NCBI GenBank assembly: GCA_003635265.1
Contig: PYIZ01000016.1
Location: 1-59,081 of the forward strand
Source: Candidatus Poribacteria bacterium
GTDB lineage: Bacteria > Poribacteria > WGA-4E > PCPOR2b
Reading direction: 5' to 3'
DNA: 59,081 nucleotides
Part shown: one piece after another, positions 1-9,151 of the stretch
How positions within the stretch are numbered: the stretch's first letter is position 1
Layout of the letters: the number at the start of each line of letters is the position of its first letter
The notes under the pieces: generated by a model
What the model was told of the DNA's origin: nothing
The model's database searches: none
What the model saw: the letters and a program-made list of their open reading frames with translations, nothing else
Translations under genes and position numbers: made by a program

Positions 1-1206
1 AGTAACGATAGCACTGACGAGAAACCGGTGCATACCGTCCACACAGACGCATTCTATATGGACAAACACGAAGTGACCAACGCGCAATATAAGGCTTTTG
101 TTAATGCGAATCCACAGTGGCGGAAAGACCGGATACCGGCTGCATATCACGATGGCGACTATCTCAAACACTGGAATGGTAACAATTATCCCAGTGAAAA
201 AGGTAACCATCCGGTGACTTACGTGAGTTGGTATGGTGCGATGGCGTATGCGAAGTGGGCAGGCAAGCGTTTGCCGACGGAGGCGGAATGGGAGAAAGCG
301 GCGCGCGGTGGCTTGACCGGTAAGAAATACCCTTGGGGAAATACTATTGATTCCGATGAGGCAAATTACAACAAGAATGTTGATGGTACCACACCTGTAA
401 GGAAGTATTCTTCCAACGATTACGGTTTGTATGATATGGCGGGGAACGTGGCGGAGTGGTGTCTTGATGAATATGGTGAATATTTTGATGAGAGAGAATT
501 GATTTTTGTGAGTACTCGGCGTCAGAATCCGATTGCAGGTGCAAATGTGTCAAGTGCAACGATAGACATCTCTAAAGTTCAAACAGCGCGTGTATTACGT
601 GGCGGTTCATGGAGTCAACTTTCTCAATACGTGCGTGTTGCGGATCGAACGAAGGGAGATCCGAAACTTTCTTATTATGGTGCTGGTTTTCGGTGTGTAC
701 AAGCAGTAATGCCTACAATGACCAAAACAGCCACAACTGATACCAAGCAAAAAACGACTATACATAAGACACCTGGGCAGACGACTGACACTCCGAATGC
801 CACCCCAAAATCCAATATTTTCAAGGTATGGGTTGACCATAACCAGTATCAGGATTCGGTAAAAGGAATGCAAATCCATGTCAAATTTAACGTTCACAAC
901 TTCAAAGATGGCAGCGGGAGAGTTGTCGCATACTTTTACAAGAAAAATGGAGACCCTTTGAAAGATACCAATGGACGTTATAACACGACCGCTGGCGCCG
1001 TTTCGACTTGGGGTAAATTCCAACCGGGATATGTCAAATCGATCTACAACGATTTCAAACTCTTTTTGCCATATACGGAACTTCACATGGCACGCGGGAA
1101 GCACAACCTGAAATTCCGCATCAAGATATTTAAATTCAACAACTCGGGGTCTTGGGATGCTTTGAGTGATGTGTCCGATTGGGTACATTTCACTTATAGT
1201 CCCTAA
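1..1206 (+). CDS. FGE-sulfatase-fold (SUMF1-like) protein, 5' truncated
   Basis: The reading frame is open from base 1, so the start lies upstream of the window. Residues up to about 235 match the formylglycine-generating-enzyme fold: an early FYMDKHEVTNAQY segment, then VTYVSWYGAMAYAKWAGKRL, PTEAEWEKAARGG, YPWGN, MAGNVAEW and RVLRGGSW, ending at GAGFRC. Genuine FGEs have a second catalytic Cys five residues before this last Cys. Here that region (DPKLSYYGAGFRC) has none, so sulfatase-maturing activity is unlikely; ligand binding or another role is more probable. A Thr/Pro-rich linker joins an uncharacterised domain of about 140 residues with alternating hydrophobic and aromatic residues, probably a beta-sandwich. 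Family is clear, function is not. Confidence 0.85.
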   Translation, partial: SNDSTDEKPVHTVHTDAFYMDKHEVTNAQYKAFVNANPQWRKDRIPAAYHDGDYLKHWNGNNYPSEKGNHPVTYVSWYGAMAYAKWAGKRLPTEAEWEKAARGGLTGKKYPWGNTIDSDEANYNKNVDGTTPVRKYSSNDYGLYDMAGNVAEWCLDEYGEYFDERELIFVSTRRQNPIAGANVSSATIDISKVQTARVLRGGSWSQLSQYVRVADRTKGDPKLSYYGAGFRCVQAVMPTMTKTATTDTKQKTTIHKTPGQTTDTPNATPKSNIFKVWVDHNQYQDSVKGMQIHVKFNVHNFKDGSGRVVAYFYKKNGDPLKDTNGRYNTTAGAVSTWGKFQPGYVKSIYNDFKLFLPYTELHMARGKHNLKFRIKIFKFNNSGSWDALSDVSDWVHFTYSP

Positions 1207-1504
1207 CACACCTAAACTCAGGGATTCTATAAAGTCTCGCGCTGAACTCCGCACGCTGATTTTGCAGAGGGTGCACCTACAAAATAAGAAACGCTAACGC
1301 CGCGCGTGCTGGGATTCTACAGGCGCGCGGTATTCAACGGGCAAATGCGGAGTCTCTAATCTCACATGCCCTTGAAGGCGCGAAGTCAAACAACTCTCCA
1401 ATGTTCGTTCCGCTTACCAACAAGGTTTGCTCGGCTGGATACGGAGGTTTTAAAAAACTTCCCAACCTTAGCATTCCGTACTTTCTTTCGACATGATCCG
1501 TTTC
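1207..1504. other. Intergenic region between convergent genes, with nested inverted repeats
   Basis: This stretch of almost 300 bp has no credible gene. It contains a nested palindrome. The outer arms are CTCCGCA (1247-1253) and TGCGGAG (1346-1352), and the inner arms are CCGCGCG (1300-1306) and CGCGCGG (1324-1330). It lies between two convergent genes, so a termination or REP-like role is possible. There is no T-run directly after the inner stem. Confidence 0.4.
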
Positions 1505-2782
1505 TCAATGTTTCTCTGTCATGTCCAAGCAGATCATTTCCTTTTCGTTTCGCACGTAGAGTTTGCCGTTTGCAAGCGTTGGTACAGTCCAGCACAGTCC
1601 ACTCAGCACCTTCGCACTTGCTTTCTCTATATATCCTATGGGTGTTGCTTCAGCTAGCCCCAGCTTGCCCCGGTCGCTCAGGATAATCAGGTGGCCGTCA
1701 GCAAGTATCACTGTGCCTTTGCCAAATCCACGGGTCTTCCACTGTTCCTCGCCGGTGTCCGCCTTAATACACTTCAGGATGGAATTGTCAAAGCCGTACA
1801 GATAGTTTTCGTGAAGCACTGACGACGCGAACTGATTCTTCATTTTGCGATTTTTCCAAATCTCTTTAATCCTTACTGTGCCTTGGTATTCACCTATCTG
1901 CTCCGTTGCAGTGCGGTCATCGTCGGGCGAAACGAAAACCCGCATCTGTAGCACAGCAGCACCCTTATCGTACCCGGAGGATATAAAGACTTTGTCCGGT
2001 GGAATAAAAACTGGTGTTGCGGCGTTGACATCGTAGCCAGTCTTCCACGGGTATTGCCAGTAGATTGTTCCGTCGGTTGGAGAAACGGAAACCAATTTAG
2101 TCCCTGTAAAACAGATGATTTGTCGGACCCCTTGGACCGAAATGGCGATAGGCGATGAGTATCCCAGTTTGTCTTTATGAGAACTCCATATTATATCACC
2201 ACTGTTTTTATTGAAGGCAATGATGGATTTTTCACCTTTGCCACCAGCTTCCACCAGAAGTAATTCCCCATCAACTAACGGCGATGTGCTGAACCCCCAT
2301 CTCGGCATTTTGCTTCCGAACTTTCGCTGTAGATCATGTGACCAGACCTCTTGCCCACTCGCAGCGTTCAAGGCATAAAGTTTGCCGTGGGCACTGATTG
2401 TGAAGAGGAGATCTCCGTCAATCGTCGGCGTTGCACGGGGACCGTTGCCGCCCTGACCCTCATAGTAATTGTTATCCGATCGGAAACGCCAGATTTCCTG
2501 ACCATCTGTGGCATCAAGGCAAACGACAAACTCATCGTTCCCTTTGGAGAACATCGTATAGACGCGGTCCTGAGAAACGGAGATACCAGAAAATCCCTCT
2601 CCGAGTGGGACTTTCCACAGCACTTTGGGACCGTTCGGGGACCACTCCTTGAGGAGTCCCACTTCATCGGAAATCCCATCGCGATTAGGACCCCGCCACT
2701 GGGGCCATTCTGTAGCTATAGCTGTTAAAATACCGCTGCACACCAACGCGGACACGACTAAAAAACTTGTAATTCTTTTCAT
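1505..2782 (-). CDS. Secreted PQQ-like beta-propeller protein
   Basis: This 425-residue protein has an N-terminal signal peptide (MKRITSFLVVSALVCSGILT, cut near ATE-WPQW). Repeated propeller blades follow, with motifs such as GQEIWRFRS, GKLYALNAASGQEVWSHDL and GTIYWQYPW. These repeats match PQQ-like/BamB-type beta-propellers (PF13360 type), and the mature N-terminus WPQWRGPNRDG is typical of secreted members in Planctomycetes-like bacteria. The start is supported by GAGG about six bases before the ATG. No enzymatic residues are evident and the substrate is unknown. Three further members of the family occur in this window (9152, 19117, 22577), the last with almost the same mature N-terminus. 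Confidence 0.88.
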   Translation of the reverse strand: MKRITSFLVVSALVCSGILTAIATEWPQWRGPNRDGISDEVGLLKEWSPNGPKVLWKVPLGEGFSGISVSQDRVYTMFSKGNDEFVVCLDATDGQEIWRFRSDNNYYEGQGGNGPRATPTIDGDLLFTISAHGKLYALNAASGQEVWSHDLQRKFGSKMPRWGFSTSPLVDGELLLVEAGGKGEKSIIAFNKNSGDIIWSSHKDKLGYSSPIAISVQGVRQIICFTGTKLVSVSPTDGTIYWQYPWKTGYDVNAATPVFIPPDKVFISSGYDKGAAVLQMRVFVSPDDDRTATEQIGEYQGTVRIKEIWKNRKMKNQFASSVLHENYLYGFDNSILKCIKADTGEEQWKTRGFGKGTVILADGHLIILSDRGKLGLAEATPIGYIEKASAKVLSGLCWTVPTLANGKLYVRNEKEMICLDMTEKH

Positions 2783-2989
2783 TATAACCTCGCGTTCTAA
2801 AAATTCTGTTTATCAATTTTCGCCCATTAGCCTGTGTTCTTAGTAATAGACGCGAATGATGGACGAGAAGACATCAACATGTCTCCCAACTTTTACGGAA
2901 CCAACACCGCGAATCTATATAGCCAACTCTACTTTAACATATTATGATCAAAATCGAGTATTTATGCTTTTGGGCATAAAAATTCCGCC

Positions 2990-5833
2990 CTAACTTACTC
3001 GGAGGTGAGTGTTTTGAATTGGTTTAACGCCGTTGGGGATTTCGCCAGTTTCCTTGATGTGGTCAATAATTGCTCGCTTGTCGGGATATGTGGATACGTG
3101 TTTCTTAATCCATTTTGGATCAAGTTCCTCTATGTTGACTTCTACTGTAAGGGGCGATTGTGCGATCGTTACCCGGTGCAAGATATTCCCAGCTTTCTTT
3201 AGACCGAGCGACTCCATAATACTCTTGACATACTCAACGAGTCCTTTGCGATTGTTCTCTATCGCTTGCTTCTTCTTTCGGAGTTCCTGAATTTCTTCCT
3301 GAAGAATTTCACACTTTGCATCGAGTTCAGCTGCTTGTGCTTTGAGGTTCTTCATTACTTTGGCGCAGCTATCAATTTTCTCCTCAAATGACAGGTTGAG
3401 TGCTTCAAACTCTGAGCTATCGAAAGTTTCTTCTTCTGGCACAAAAAGCGTTTCCTCAATTTCGTTGTTTATTTTATACAACTTGATTGGCTTTGTTGCT
3501 TGTGAGCTTGGAAGATATGTCTGATTTCCTTTTCCCTTTTCTTCCTTGGAACGATTTTCATCCATAAACCCGTGTTTTTCATGACTGTGTTCGTTTGATT
3601 CTCCGGATGTCATATCATAAGTAGTCAATTCTATAGTTATGTGATCTGCCGCATCCCCCGGCAATCCCATAAATTGCATTTCACCTTTTAACACCGCATG
3701 CCCATTATTCGTGAGACGAAGACTGCCGTGTTGTAGATCTCGATTAAGAAGTCCGTGTTGAAGGAATTGTAGTGCTAGATGTTTCCACTGTGTTCTGTCA
3801 TATTCTCTGCCAGTACCATAGGTAGAGAGTTGATTGTGTCGGTTATTAACCACCTTCCTTGCTTTTGAACCGCGTAATACCTTGATAATATGGTCTACAC
3901 CAAAGGTTTCCTTCGTCTCAATAATACAGGAGAGGAATTTGTGAGCTGGTTTCGTTAAGTCAACTCGTTCCATTTCCGCCTTGCGGCAGTTGTCACACAT
4001 CCCACAATTTTGCTTCTCGTATTGCTCTCCGAAATAAGCCAATAACCCTTTGCGGCGGCACTCTATAGAATTTGTCCACTCAATCAGCGTTTGTAATCGA
4101 TCCAGCCTCCCCTCTCGTTCGGCTGACGCGCCTTGATCGATGAAATGGTGGATAGTGTCTATATCGCTATAATTGAATAGTAAGAGACACTCTGCTTGAT
4201 GCCCATCGCGGCCAGCACGCCCAATCTCCTGATAGTAAGATTCCGGATTTTGTGGCAACCCCGCATGGAGCACGAAGCGCACATCCTCTTTATCAATCCC
4301 CATACCGAAGGCAATTGTTGCGACTATCACCCGAGTATTGCCGTTGATAAAAGCTTCCTGATTCTGCTTACGGGTTGCGCTATCTAGGTCTGCGTGATAG
4401 GGGAGAGCCGAAATCCCACGTTCAACCAATCTGCGAGACAGCGATTCAACCTGTTTCTTCGTCTGACAGTAGATGATACCGGATTCATCACGATGGGCAT
4501 TAAGAAACGTGACTGTCTGCCGTAGCAGCCTTCCCTTCAATTCAATACCCATGAAGAGATTTTCCCGGTCAAAACTGGCAATGAATTCATTGTCTTCCTT
4601 AATATTGAGCGATTTTTTGATATCCTCTCGAACTCTCGGGGTAGCGGTAGCTGTCAATGCGACACAGACAGCAGTCTCGAATCGCTCGAGAACGGAAACC
4701 AGTTGTCGATACTCTGGACGAAAATCGTGACCCCACTGTGAAATACAGTGAGCTTCATCGATTGCAAGGCATGCCACATTCGATTCATCGAGCATCAGCA
4801 GAATCTCAGGTCGTACCAGCGTTTCAGGGGCAACGTAAAGTAGCTTGACTTTACCCTGTCTGACACGTTGCATGGTGGCAACATATTCTGGATTACTGAC
4901 GGTGCTGTTGAGAAAAACGGATTGGATACCTCGCTGTTGCAACTGCATCACCTGATCCTGCATAAGCGAAATCAGCGGAGATACAACAACGGTTACACCA
5001 TCGAAGATGAGGGCAGGAAGTTGATAGCAAAGCGACTTGCCTCCACCCGTCGGCAGAACAATCAACGCATCGTGCCGGTTGAGGATGTGGTTGATGATTT
5101 TCTCCTGCAACGGACGGAATTGATCATAACCGAAAACGTCTTTCAGAACTTCTGGGGGTGTTTGCGACAACCGTTGGGGTGGAGGTGACTTCACTTCAAT
5201 GGAACGTTTAGGTTCTTCTTGGTAAAACCAGCCGGAAAGTTGTGCGTAGCACTTTTCCTCTACTTCTGGTGTATCTTCTAGTCGCCACCAATGTGCCAAC
5301 GATATCCGTAGGAGCGTGCCTGCGGGAATGACTTCAAGGGGCTCTTGGAAACCGACGAATGTGAGTGTACAGCCACCATTTTCGGTAGGATAGCGATACC
5401 GCACGCGCTTCCCCGCCGTATCACGGACAAGCGGCTGATCCGGCCTCCAAAATGTTGTACTATACGGTGGAACACCGTTTTGCTCGGCGATGTAGAGCGC
5501 GCCGCTCTCTGTGGATTGCAATAAGCCTTCATAAAGCCCACATGGAGGTCCGTTTTTCGGGGACATAAATCGTTCTATAGAATCAATTGAGTTATTTGCA
5601 GTACCAAGCCGATGCTTCTCATAAACCACGACATCTTCCATATGCGGTGGAATTGGAGACTTTGCTGGTTTATAGGAAATCTCCCAAATATCTCCGACCT
5701 CATATTCTCGATTGGCACCGTCATGTGGATCCTCGTTGAACGGGATGAGCCGGACGCTTTCACCCTCCTCTGTAATCGCGCCGATACACGCACCGCCCCC
5801 CATGCGGGTTTTAGCGACAATCAGGACTTTCAT
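2990..5833 (-). CDS. RecQ-family DNA helicase with extra N-terminal domain and Gp157-like C-terminus
   Basis: A 947-residue ATP-dependent DNA helicase, far longer than a typical RecQ (about 600). Residues 1-205 form a separate domain that resembles, from memory, the dual OB-fold domain found beside DUF488. The helicase core has Walker A PTGGGKS (261-267), DEAH (359-362), ALTATAT, and motif VI QEIGRAGRDG. A zinc-binding set follows (C592, C610, C613, C616), then a winged-helix RQC region (about 630-720). There is no HRDC domain. Instead residues 815-945 form a coiled coil plus a segment resembling Siphovirus Gp157, with an SIMESLGLKKAG stretch and a terminal VKPIQNTHLRV. Its ATG overlaps the stop of the upstream DUF488 gene by four bases, so translation is probably coupled. 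Helicase assignment is firm, the terminal domains are moderately sure. Confidence 0.9.
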   Translation of the reverse strand: MKVLIVAKTRMGGGACIGAITEEGESVRLIPFNEDPHDGANREYEVGDIWEISYKPAKSPIPPHMEDVVVYEKHRLGTANNSIDSIERFMSPKNGPPCGLYEGLLQSTESGALYIAEQNGVPPYSTTFWRPDQPLVRDTAGKRVRYRYPTENGGCTLTFVGFQEPLEVIPAGTLLRISLAHWWRLEDTPEVEEKCYAQLSGWFYQEEPKRSIEVKSPPPQRLSQTPPEVLKDVFGYDQFRPLQEKIINHILNRHDALIVLPTGGGKSLCYQLPALIFDGVTVVVSPLISLMQDQVMQLQQRGIQSVFLNSTVSNPEYVATMQRVRQGKVKLLYVAPETLVRPEILLMLDESNVACLAIDEAHCISQWGHDFRPEYRQLVSVLERFETAVCVALTATATPRVREDIKKSLNIKEDNEFIASFDRENLFMGIELKGRLLRQTVTFLNAHRDESGIIYCQTKKQVESLSRRLVERGISALPYHADLDSATRKQNQEAFINGNTRVIVATIAFGMGIDKEDVRFVLHAGLPQNPESYYQEIGRAGRDGHQAECLLLFNYSDIDTIHHFIDQGASAEREGRLDRLQTLIEWTNSIECRRKGLLAYFGEQYEKQNCGMCDNCRKAEMERVDLTKPAHKFLSCIIETKETFGVDHIIKVLRGSKARKVVNNRHNQLSTYGTGREYDRTQWKHLALQFLQHGLLNRDLQHGSLRLTNNGHAVLKGEMQFMGLPGDAADHITIELTTYDMTSGESNEHSHEKHGFMDENRSKEEKGKGNQTYLPSSQATKPIKLYKINNEIEETLFVPEEETFDSSEFEALNLSFEEKIDSCAKVMKNLKAQAAELDAKCEILQEEIQELRKKKQAIENNRKGLVEYVKSIMESLGLKKAGNILHRVTIAQSPLTVEVNIEELDPKWIKKHVSTYPDKRAIIDHIKETGEIPNGVKPIQNTHLRVS

Positions 5834-6318
5834 GGCACAATATTCTCCACTTCCAACTTCAATTCTTGCCTCAATTTATCCGCTACCAGCGAGCGGTGAC
5901 ATGCTTCAGGATGTTTTTCCACACAAAAAAGGGCTACAACCCGTACATCCTCTTTAAGGTCATCTAATAGGCTATGTGGATCAAATCCTGCGAGACATTC
6001 GGTGCGGTACGCCGTAATAAACGCTTCTCCCAATGCCATGCGTTTGCGTTTAGCAGTTTTCGTTGTTTTATCTGCCTCGGCTTGTCTGTTGCGGACCGTT
6101 TGTGTTGGCGCAAGATCTTTACGATACAGGTAGCGGATGCCGAGTTCTGCGAGCCGTGCTTGCAAACGCAGGCTGTTCGCGAACGCATAAGTTGAACCAC
6201 GCACACCCCGCCGACTCCGGATATCACAGAAGGTATCCACCTTTGCGTTGCATAAAGCCTCAAAGAAACTGTCTTCGTCGAACCCGTATACGCCGATAGT
6301 GACAATTTTAGGTTTCAT
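5830..6318 (-). CDS. DUF488 family protein (second of a pair)
   Basis: A 162-residue protein of the DUF488 family: N-terminal IVTIGVYGF, then DTFCDIRSRRGVRGS, LGIRYLYRKDLAPT, and a C-terminal VVALFCVEKHPEACHRSLVA. The closing Cys-x5-Glu-x-Cys-His-Arg pattern is the family hallmark and probably its active or metal-binding site. It lies six bases downstream of the other DUF488 gene and shares an ATGA overlap with the RecQ gene, so the three form one operon. Family members are uncharacterised; association with helicases and nucleic-acid enzymes suggests a role in nucleic-acid processing, which is inference. Confidence 0.85.
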   Translation of the reverse strand: MKPKIVTIGVYGFDEDSFFEALCNAKVDTFCDIRSRRGVRGSTYAFANSLRLQARLAELGIRYLYRKDLAPTQTVRNRQAEADKTTKTAKRKRMALGEAFITAYRTECLAGFDPHSLLDDLKEDVRVVALFCVEKHPEACHRSLVADKLRQELKLEVENIVP

Positions 6319-6324
6319 GGTGGA

Positions 6325-6882
6325 TTACCGGTACTGCCTGCGCGAGTGGAATGTGTGTTCACCAAATAGGAGCATTTGTCCTTTTGTCAGACGCTCGATA
6401 ACGTTATTCTGTGTCTGCTGCTCGTCGTTTTCATCAATGTGAGTCACGAGGATGTTCTCTTCATCAAGCGATGCTCCGATAAGTTTACTTCGATGACATT
6501 CCTCTGGCTTTCCCTCACTACACATGATAGCAACACATTGTTGTTGAGCGAAGGCAGTTTGGAGACGTTCAATCCCGCTTTGGTAGTTTTCGGTATCCTT
6601 CACCTTTTCGTAGTCTACCTGCCCTTTTTCATCATAGCAGGTTTCGTCGTCGGGGTGCCCACCCAATGCATCACCCATGAACACATACCGAATCCGGTGC
6701 CGTTGCAGTTCCGCTGCTAGTGTTTCTTTGGAAAAGTCGGGTTTATAGCGGGAATAAGGAGTTGAGCGCACATCAATAAGATAGGCAATGCGATGTTCTT
6801 GTAGCACTTCGATAAATTGCTCGATCGAACGGCTACCGTAACCGATGGTGTAGATGGGGATGGGATCTTGTGATTTTTCCAT
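6325..6882 (-). CDS. DUF488 family protein (first of a pair)
   Basis: A 185-residue DUF488 protein with the classical signature: IPIYTIGYGSRSIEQFIEVL, YLIDVRSTPYSRYKPDFSKE, IRYVFMGDALGG, and CVAIMCSEGKPEECHRSKLI. It differs clearly from its neighbour, so the pair represents two subfamilies rather than a recent duplication. It is the first gene of the DUF488-DUF488-RecQ operon. No strong Shine-Dalgarno sequence precedes the ATG. The 212-bp gap to the plus-strand Yip1-like gene is a divergent intergenic region and probably carries the operon promoter, though no convincing hexamer pair was picked out. Confidence 0.87.
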   Translation of the reverse strand: MEKSQDPIPIYTIGYGSRSIEQFIEVLQEHRIAYLIDVRSTPYSRYKPDFSKETLAAELQRHRIRYVFMGDALGGHPDDETCYDEKGQVDYEKVKDTENYQSGIERLQTAFAQQQCVAIMCSEGKPEECHRSKLIGASLDEENILVTHIDENDEQQTQNNVIERLTKGQMLLFGEHTFHSRRQYR

Positions 6883-7094
6883 GATGAGTCGATATTATGG
6901 CACAGTGCCCAAAGAGAGGCAACTGCATTTTGGTGGATCAAGTATAGGCGCAACCGCGCCATCAAAAAATTCTTACCTTACTGTTGCAGAACCTGTTATC
7001 ATATCTGAAGCCATTTGGCGTTTCTTGTAGGAGCATCTAGATAGTGATTCCCAAGCGGCACACACGGGGACCAAACCGAGTAAAGGAGGAAACT

Positions 7095-7769
7095 ATGAAA
7101 GACAGTTTGCAGAATATCGCCGACATTCTCGCCGAACCGAGCGCCGCGTTTGCACGCCTCAAAGCGGAGCCGAAATGGTTGCTGGCAATGGTCATCTTTT
7201 GTCTGTTTTCTGTTGGAATTGCGTGGGTTACACTTCCTTTTATCGAACAGATTATGGACCAAATGCTGATGGAAGAAGGGGCGCCTTCTGAGGGAATTGA
7301 AATCGCTAAAATATTTGTCAAAATATTCGTTTTTATTGGGTCACTTGCCGCACCGATTATCTGGTTTTTCGCTATAAGTGCGCTACTAATCTTAGCAGCG
7401 CGGCTTTTCGGCATAAGTGATGCGATAAAATTTAAACACATCTACGCAGCCGTTGTGCACGCCTCGCTGATCAGCATCCTGATAGACCTAGTCAATATAG
7501 CATTGCTAGTCGTTTTTCGAGATATTGAAGATATCAGTAGACCAACTGACATAAGGGTAATTCCGGGGTTACATCTACTATTGGGTTCGAGTGGAAATAC
7601 CAAGCTGCTGACATTTCTGAGTGACTTTAATCCTTTGAACCTATGGTATCTCGCTGTACTAGCGATAGGCATCCGTGTTTTTGCTGGTACAGATAAAACT
7701 AAGGCATGTATAGGAGCGATAATTATCTGGCTCTTAGGTCTTGCCGTAGAGGTTATATTTATGCCTTAA
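7095..7769 (+). CDS. Yip1-family integral membrane protein
   Basis: A 224-residue membrane protein. The N-terminus SLQNIADILAEPSAAFARLK, followed directly by a hydrophobic segment, is typical of bacterial Yip1/DUF1282 proteins. Several hydrophobic helices follow (for example MVIFCLFSVGIAW, IFVFIGSLAAPIIWFFAIS, a segment at ISILIDLVNIALLVVF, and a last one at ACIGAIIIWLLGLAV). The frame is open upstream, but the ATG at 7095 is preceded by AGGAGG at ideal spacing, so this start is preferred. It stands alone on the plus strand between two minus-strand operons. Molecular function is unknown. Confidence 0.75.
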   Translation: MKDSLQNIADILAEPSAAFARLKAEPKWLLAMVIFCLFSVGIAWVTLPFIEQIMDQMLMEEGAPSEGIEIAKIFVKIFVFIGSLAAPIIWFFAISALLILAARLFGISDAIKFKHIYAAVVHASLISILIDLVNIALLVVFRDIEDISRPTDIRVIPGLHLLLGSSGNTKLLTFLSDFNPLNLWYLAVLAIGIRVFAGTDKTKACIGAIIIWLLGLAVEVIFMP

Positions 7770-7801
7770 TCCGGGAACGTGGGCAGGCATCTAGGCTGTT
7801 C

Positions 7802-9148
7802 CTACGTATACCGCGCGTTTTGATATTTGGGAGCATAAAACTCCGGCAACAACCCATCGACCCGAAGCAATCCTTTCTGCGTCAACGTCACAGCATCTTG
7901 GTCAAAGGTCAGCATCCCCTCATTTTGTAGTTTTTGGTAAGTTGAACCAAACACCTCCAAAATATCAGCATCAAATTTCTCACGGAAATGAGCTATCTCT
8001 ATTTTTCCCAGTTTTAATTGCAGTATCATTTCTCGGGTCAGTCGTTCCTCCGGTGTTGTTGGAAACGCCCGATTCAACGGCAACTGATTCTTATGAAGCG
8101 AATTAATATAGTCGTCCCAACTTGCTGCGTTTTGGAAATGGACGCCGCTCATGTGGGAGAAGGACGCAACCCCTGTACCGAGCATATCGCTACCGTGCCA
8201 GACTGCGTCTCGATAAACGAACTTACCCGGCTTATCCTGCTTTACCATTGTGTATGCACTCGACATCTTATATCCGGCGGCTGCCATTTGCTCAAACGCA
8301 TAGTGGTGCCATTCCCGTTTCGTTTTCCAATCTGCTACAAATAGATCTTTTCCGCCAAAAATATCTTTTGAGTAAACGGTGTTAAACGGCAATTCCATCT
8401 GATAAACGGTGATGCTGTCGGGGTTCAGATCGATGGTTCTCTCGACGGTATCCCGCCAACTGTCCCACGTTTCGCCGACCATTCCCGCGATTAAATCTAT
8501 GTTGACCTGATCAAATTCAAGGTCAGCAATCCACGGGGTCACCCGATAGACCTCTTTGGAGAGGTGTGCCCGTCCATTCTCCGCTAAGATCTCGTCATTG
8601 AGATTTTCAACGCCGAGGCTCAACCGCGTAACGCCGATCTCTTTAATCGCCTCCAACTTACCTTGTGTCAGCGTCCCCGGTTCACATTCAAAAGCCACCT
8701 CTTCAGCACTATCCCAAGGCATTATCGCTTTAATCCGTTTGACGAGCGCTTTTAGGTGGTTGCTGCTAATGTAGGAGGGTGTGCCGCCGCCAAAGTAAAC
8801 AAAATGCAGTGGTCGGTCTGCCACGGATGGGAGTTCGCTATAAAGTTCAACCTCCCTACCCAACGCGTCAAGGTAGATCTGAATATCGGAACTATTTTTA
8901 TCCGTGTACACCCTGAAGTAACAGAACTTACACCGTTTGCGGCAGAACGGGATATGCAGATACAATCCTAAGGTGACTTCCGGTGTTGGTGGGGAATTCA
9001 ATGCGTTTATCGCTTCCGGCACATATTCTTTTCCCCAGAATGAATACGGTGGATAGTTTGAAACAAAAACGCTTCCGACCTCCGTCTCCTGTGCATCGGT
9101 CCGTGTTGTCGCCGGTTCAGGGGTCGCTGTTTTTGGTTGTTCACTCAT
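7802..9148 (-). CDS. HemW/coproporphyrinogen III oxidase-like radical SAM protein
   Basis: A 448-residue radical SAM enzyme. The cluster motif is CRKRCKFC (C-x3-C-x2-C) inside LGLYLHIPFCRKRCKFCYF, the HemN/HemW arrangement. YFGGGTPSYIS, EVAFECEPGTL and VTRLSLGVENLN follow, all typical of that family. It is longer than HemW (about 380 residues) because of an N-terminal extension of about 55 residues. Family members include heme chaperones and anaerobic coproporphyrinogen oxidases, and the sequence does not decide between them or another function. The start follows GAGGAG. It lies three bases after the PQQ propeller gene and is the last gene of the 12175-7802 operon. Confidence 0.85.
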   Translation of the reverse strand: MSEQPKTATPEPATTRTDAQETEVGSVFVSNYPPYSFWGKEYVPEAINALNSPPTPEVTLGLYLHIPFCRKRCKFCYFRVYTDKNSSDIQIYLDALGREVELYSELPSVADRPLHFVYFGGGTPSYISSNHLKALVKRIKAIMPWDSAEEVAFECEPGTLTQGKLEAIKEIGVTRLSLGVENLNDEILAENGRAHLSKEVYRVTPWIADLEFDQVNIDLIAGMVGETWDSWRDTVERTIDLNPDSITVYQMELPFNTVYSKDIFGGKDLFVADWKTKREWHHYAFEQMAAAGYKMSSAYTMVKQDKPGKFVYRDAVWHGSDMLGTGVASFSHMSGVHFQNAASWDDYINSLHKNQLPLNRAFPTTPEERLTREMILQLKLGKIEIAHFREKFDADILEVFGSTYQKLQNEGMLTFDQDAVTLTQKGLLRVDGLLPEFYAPKYQNARYT

Positions 9149-9151
9149 GAT

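Noticed and set aside
607..1254. A 215-codon minus-strand open frame opposite the FGE-fold gene
   Set aside because: It lies antisense to a clearly coding frame, has no Shine-Dalgarno sequence or recognisable domain, and its composition follows from the plus-strand codon use.
2990..6882. A Dpd-type deazapurine DNA modification system because of the RecQ-like helicase
   Set aside because: No TGT-like DpdA or other Dpd components are encoded nearby, and DUF488 is not part of that system.
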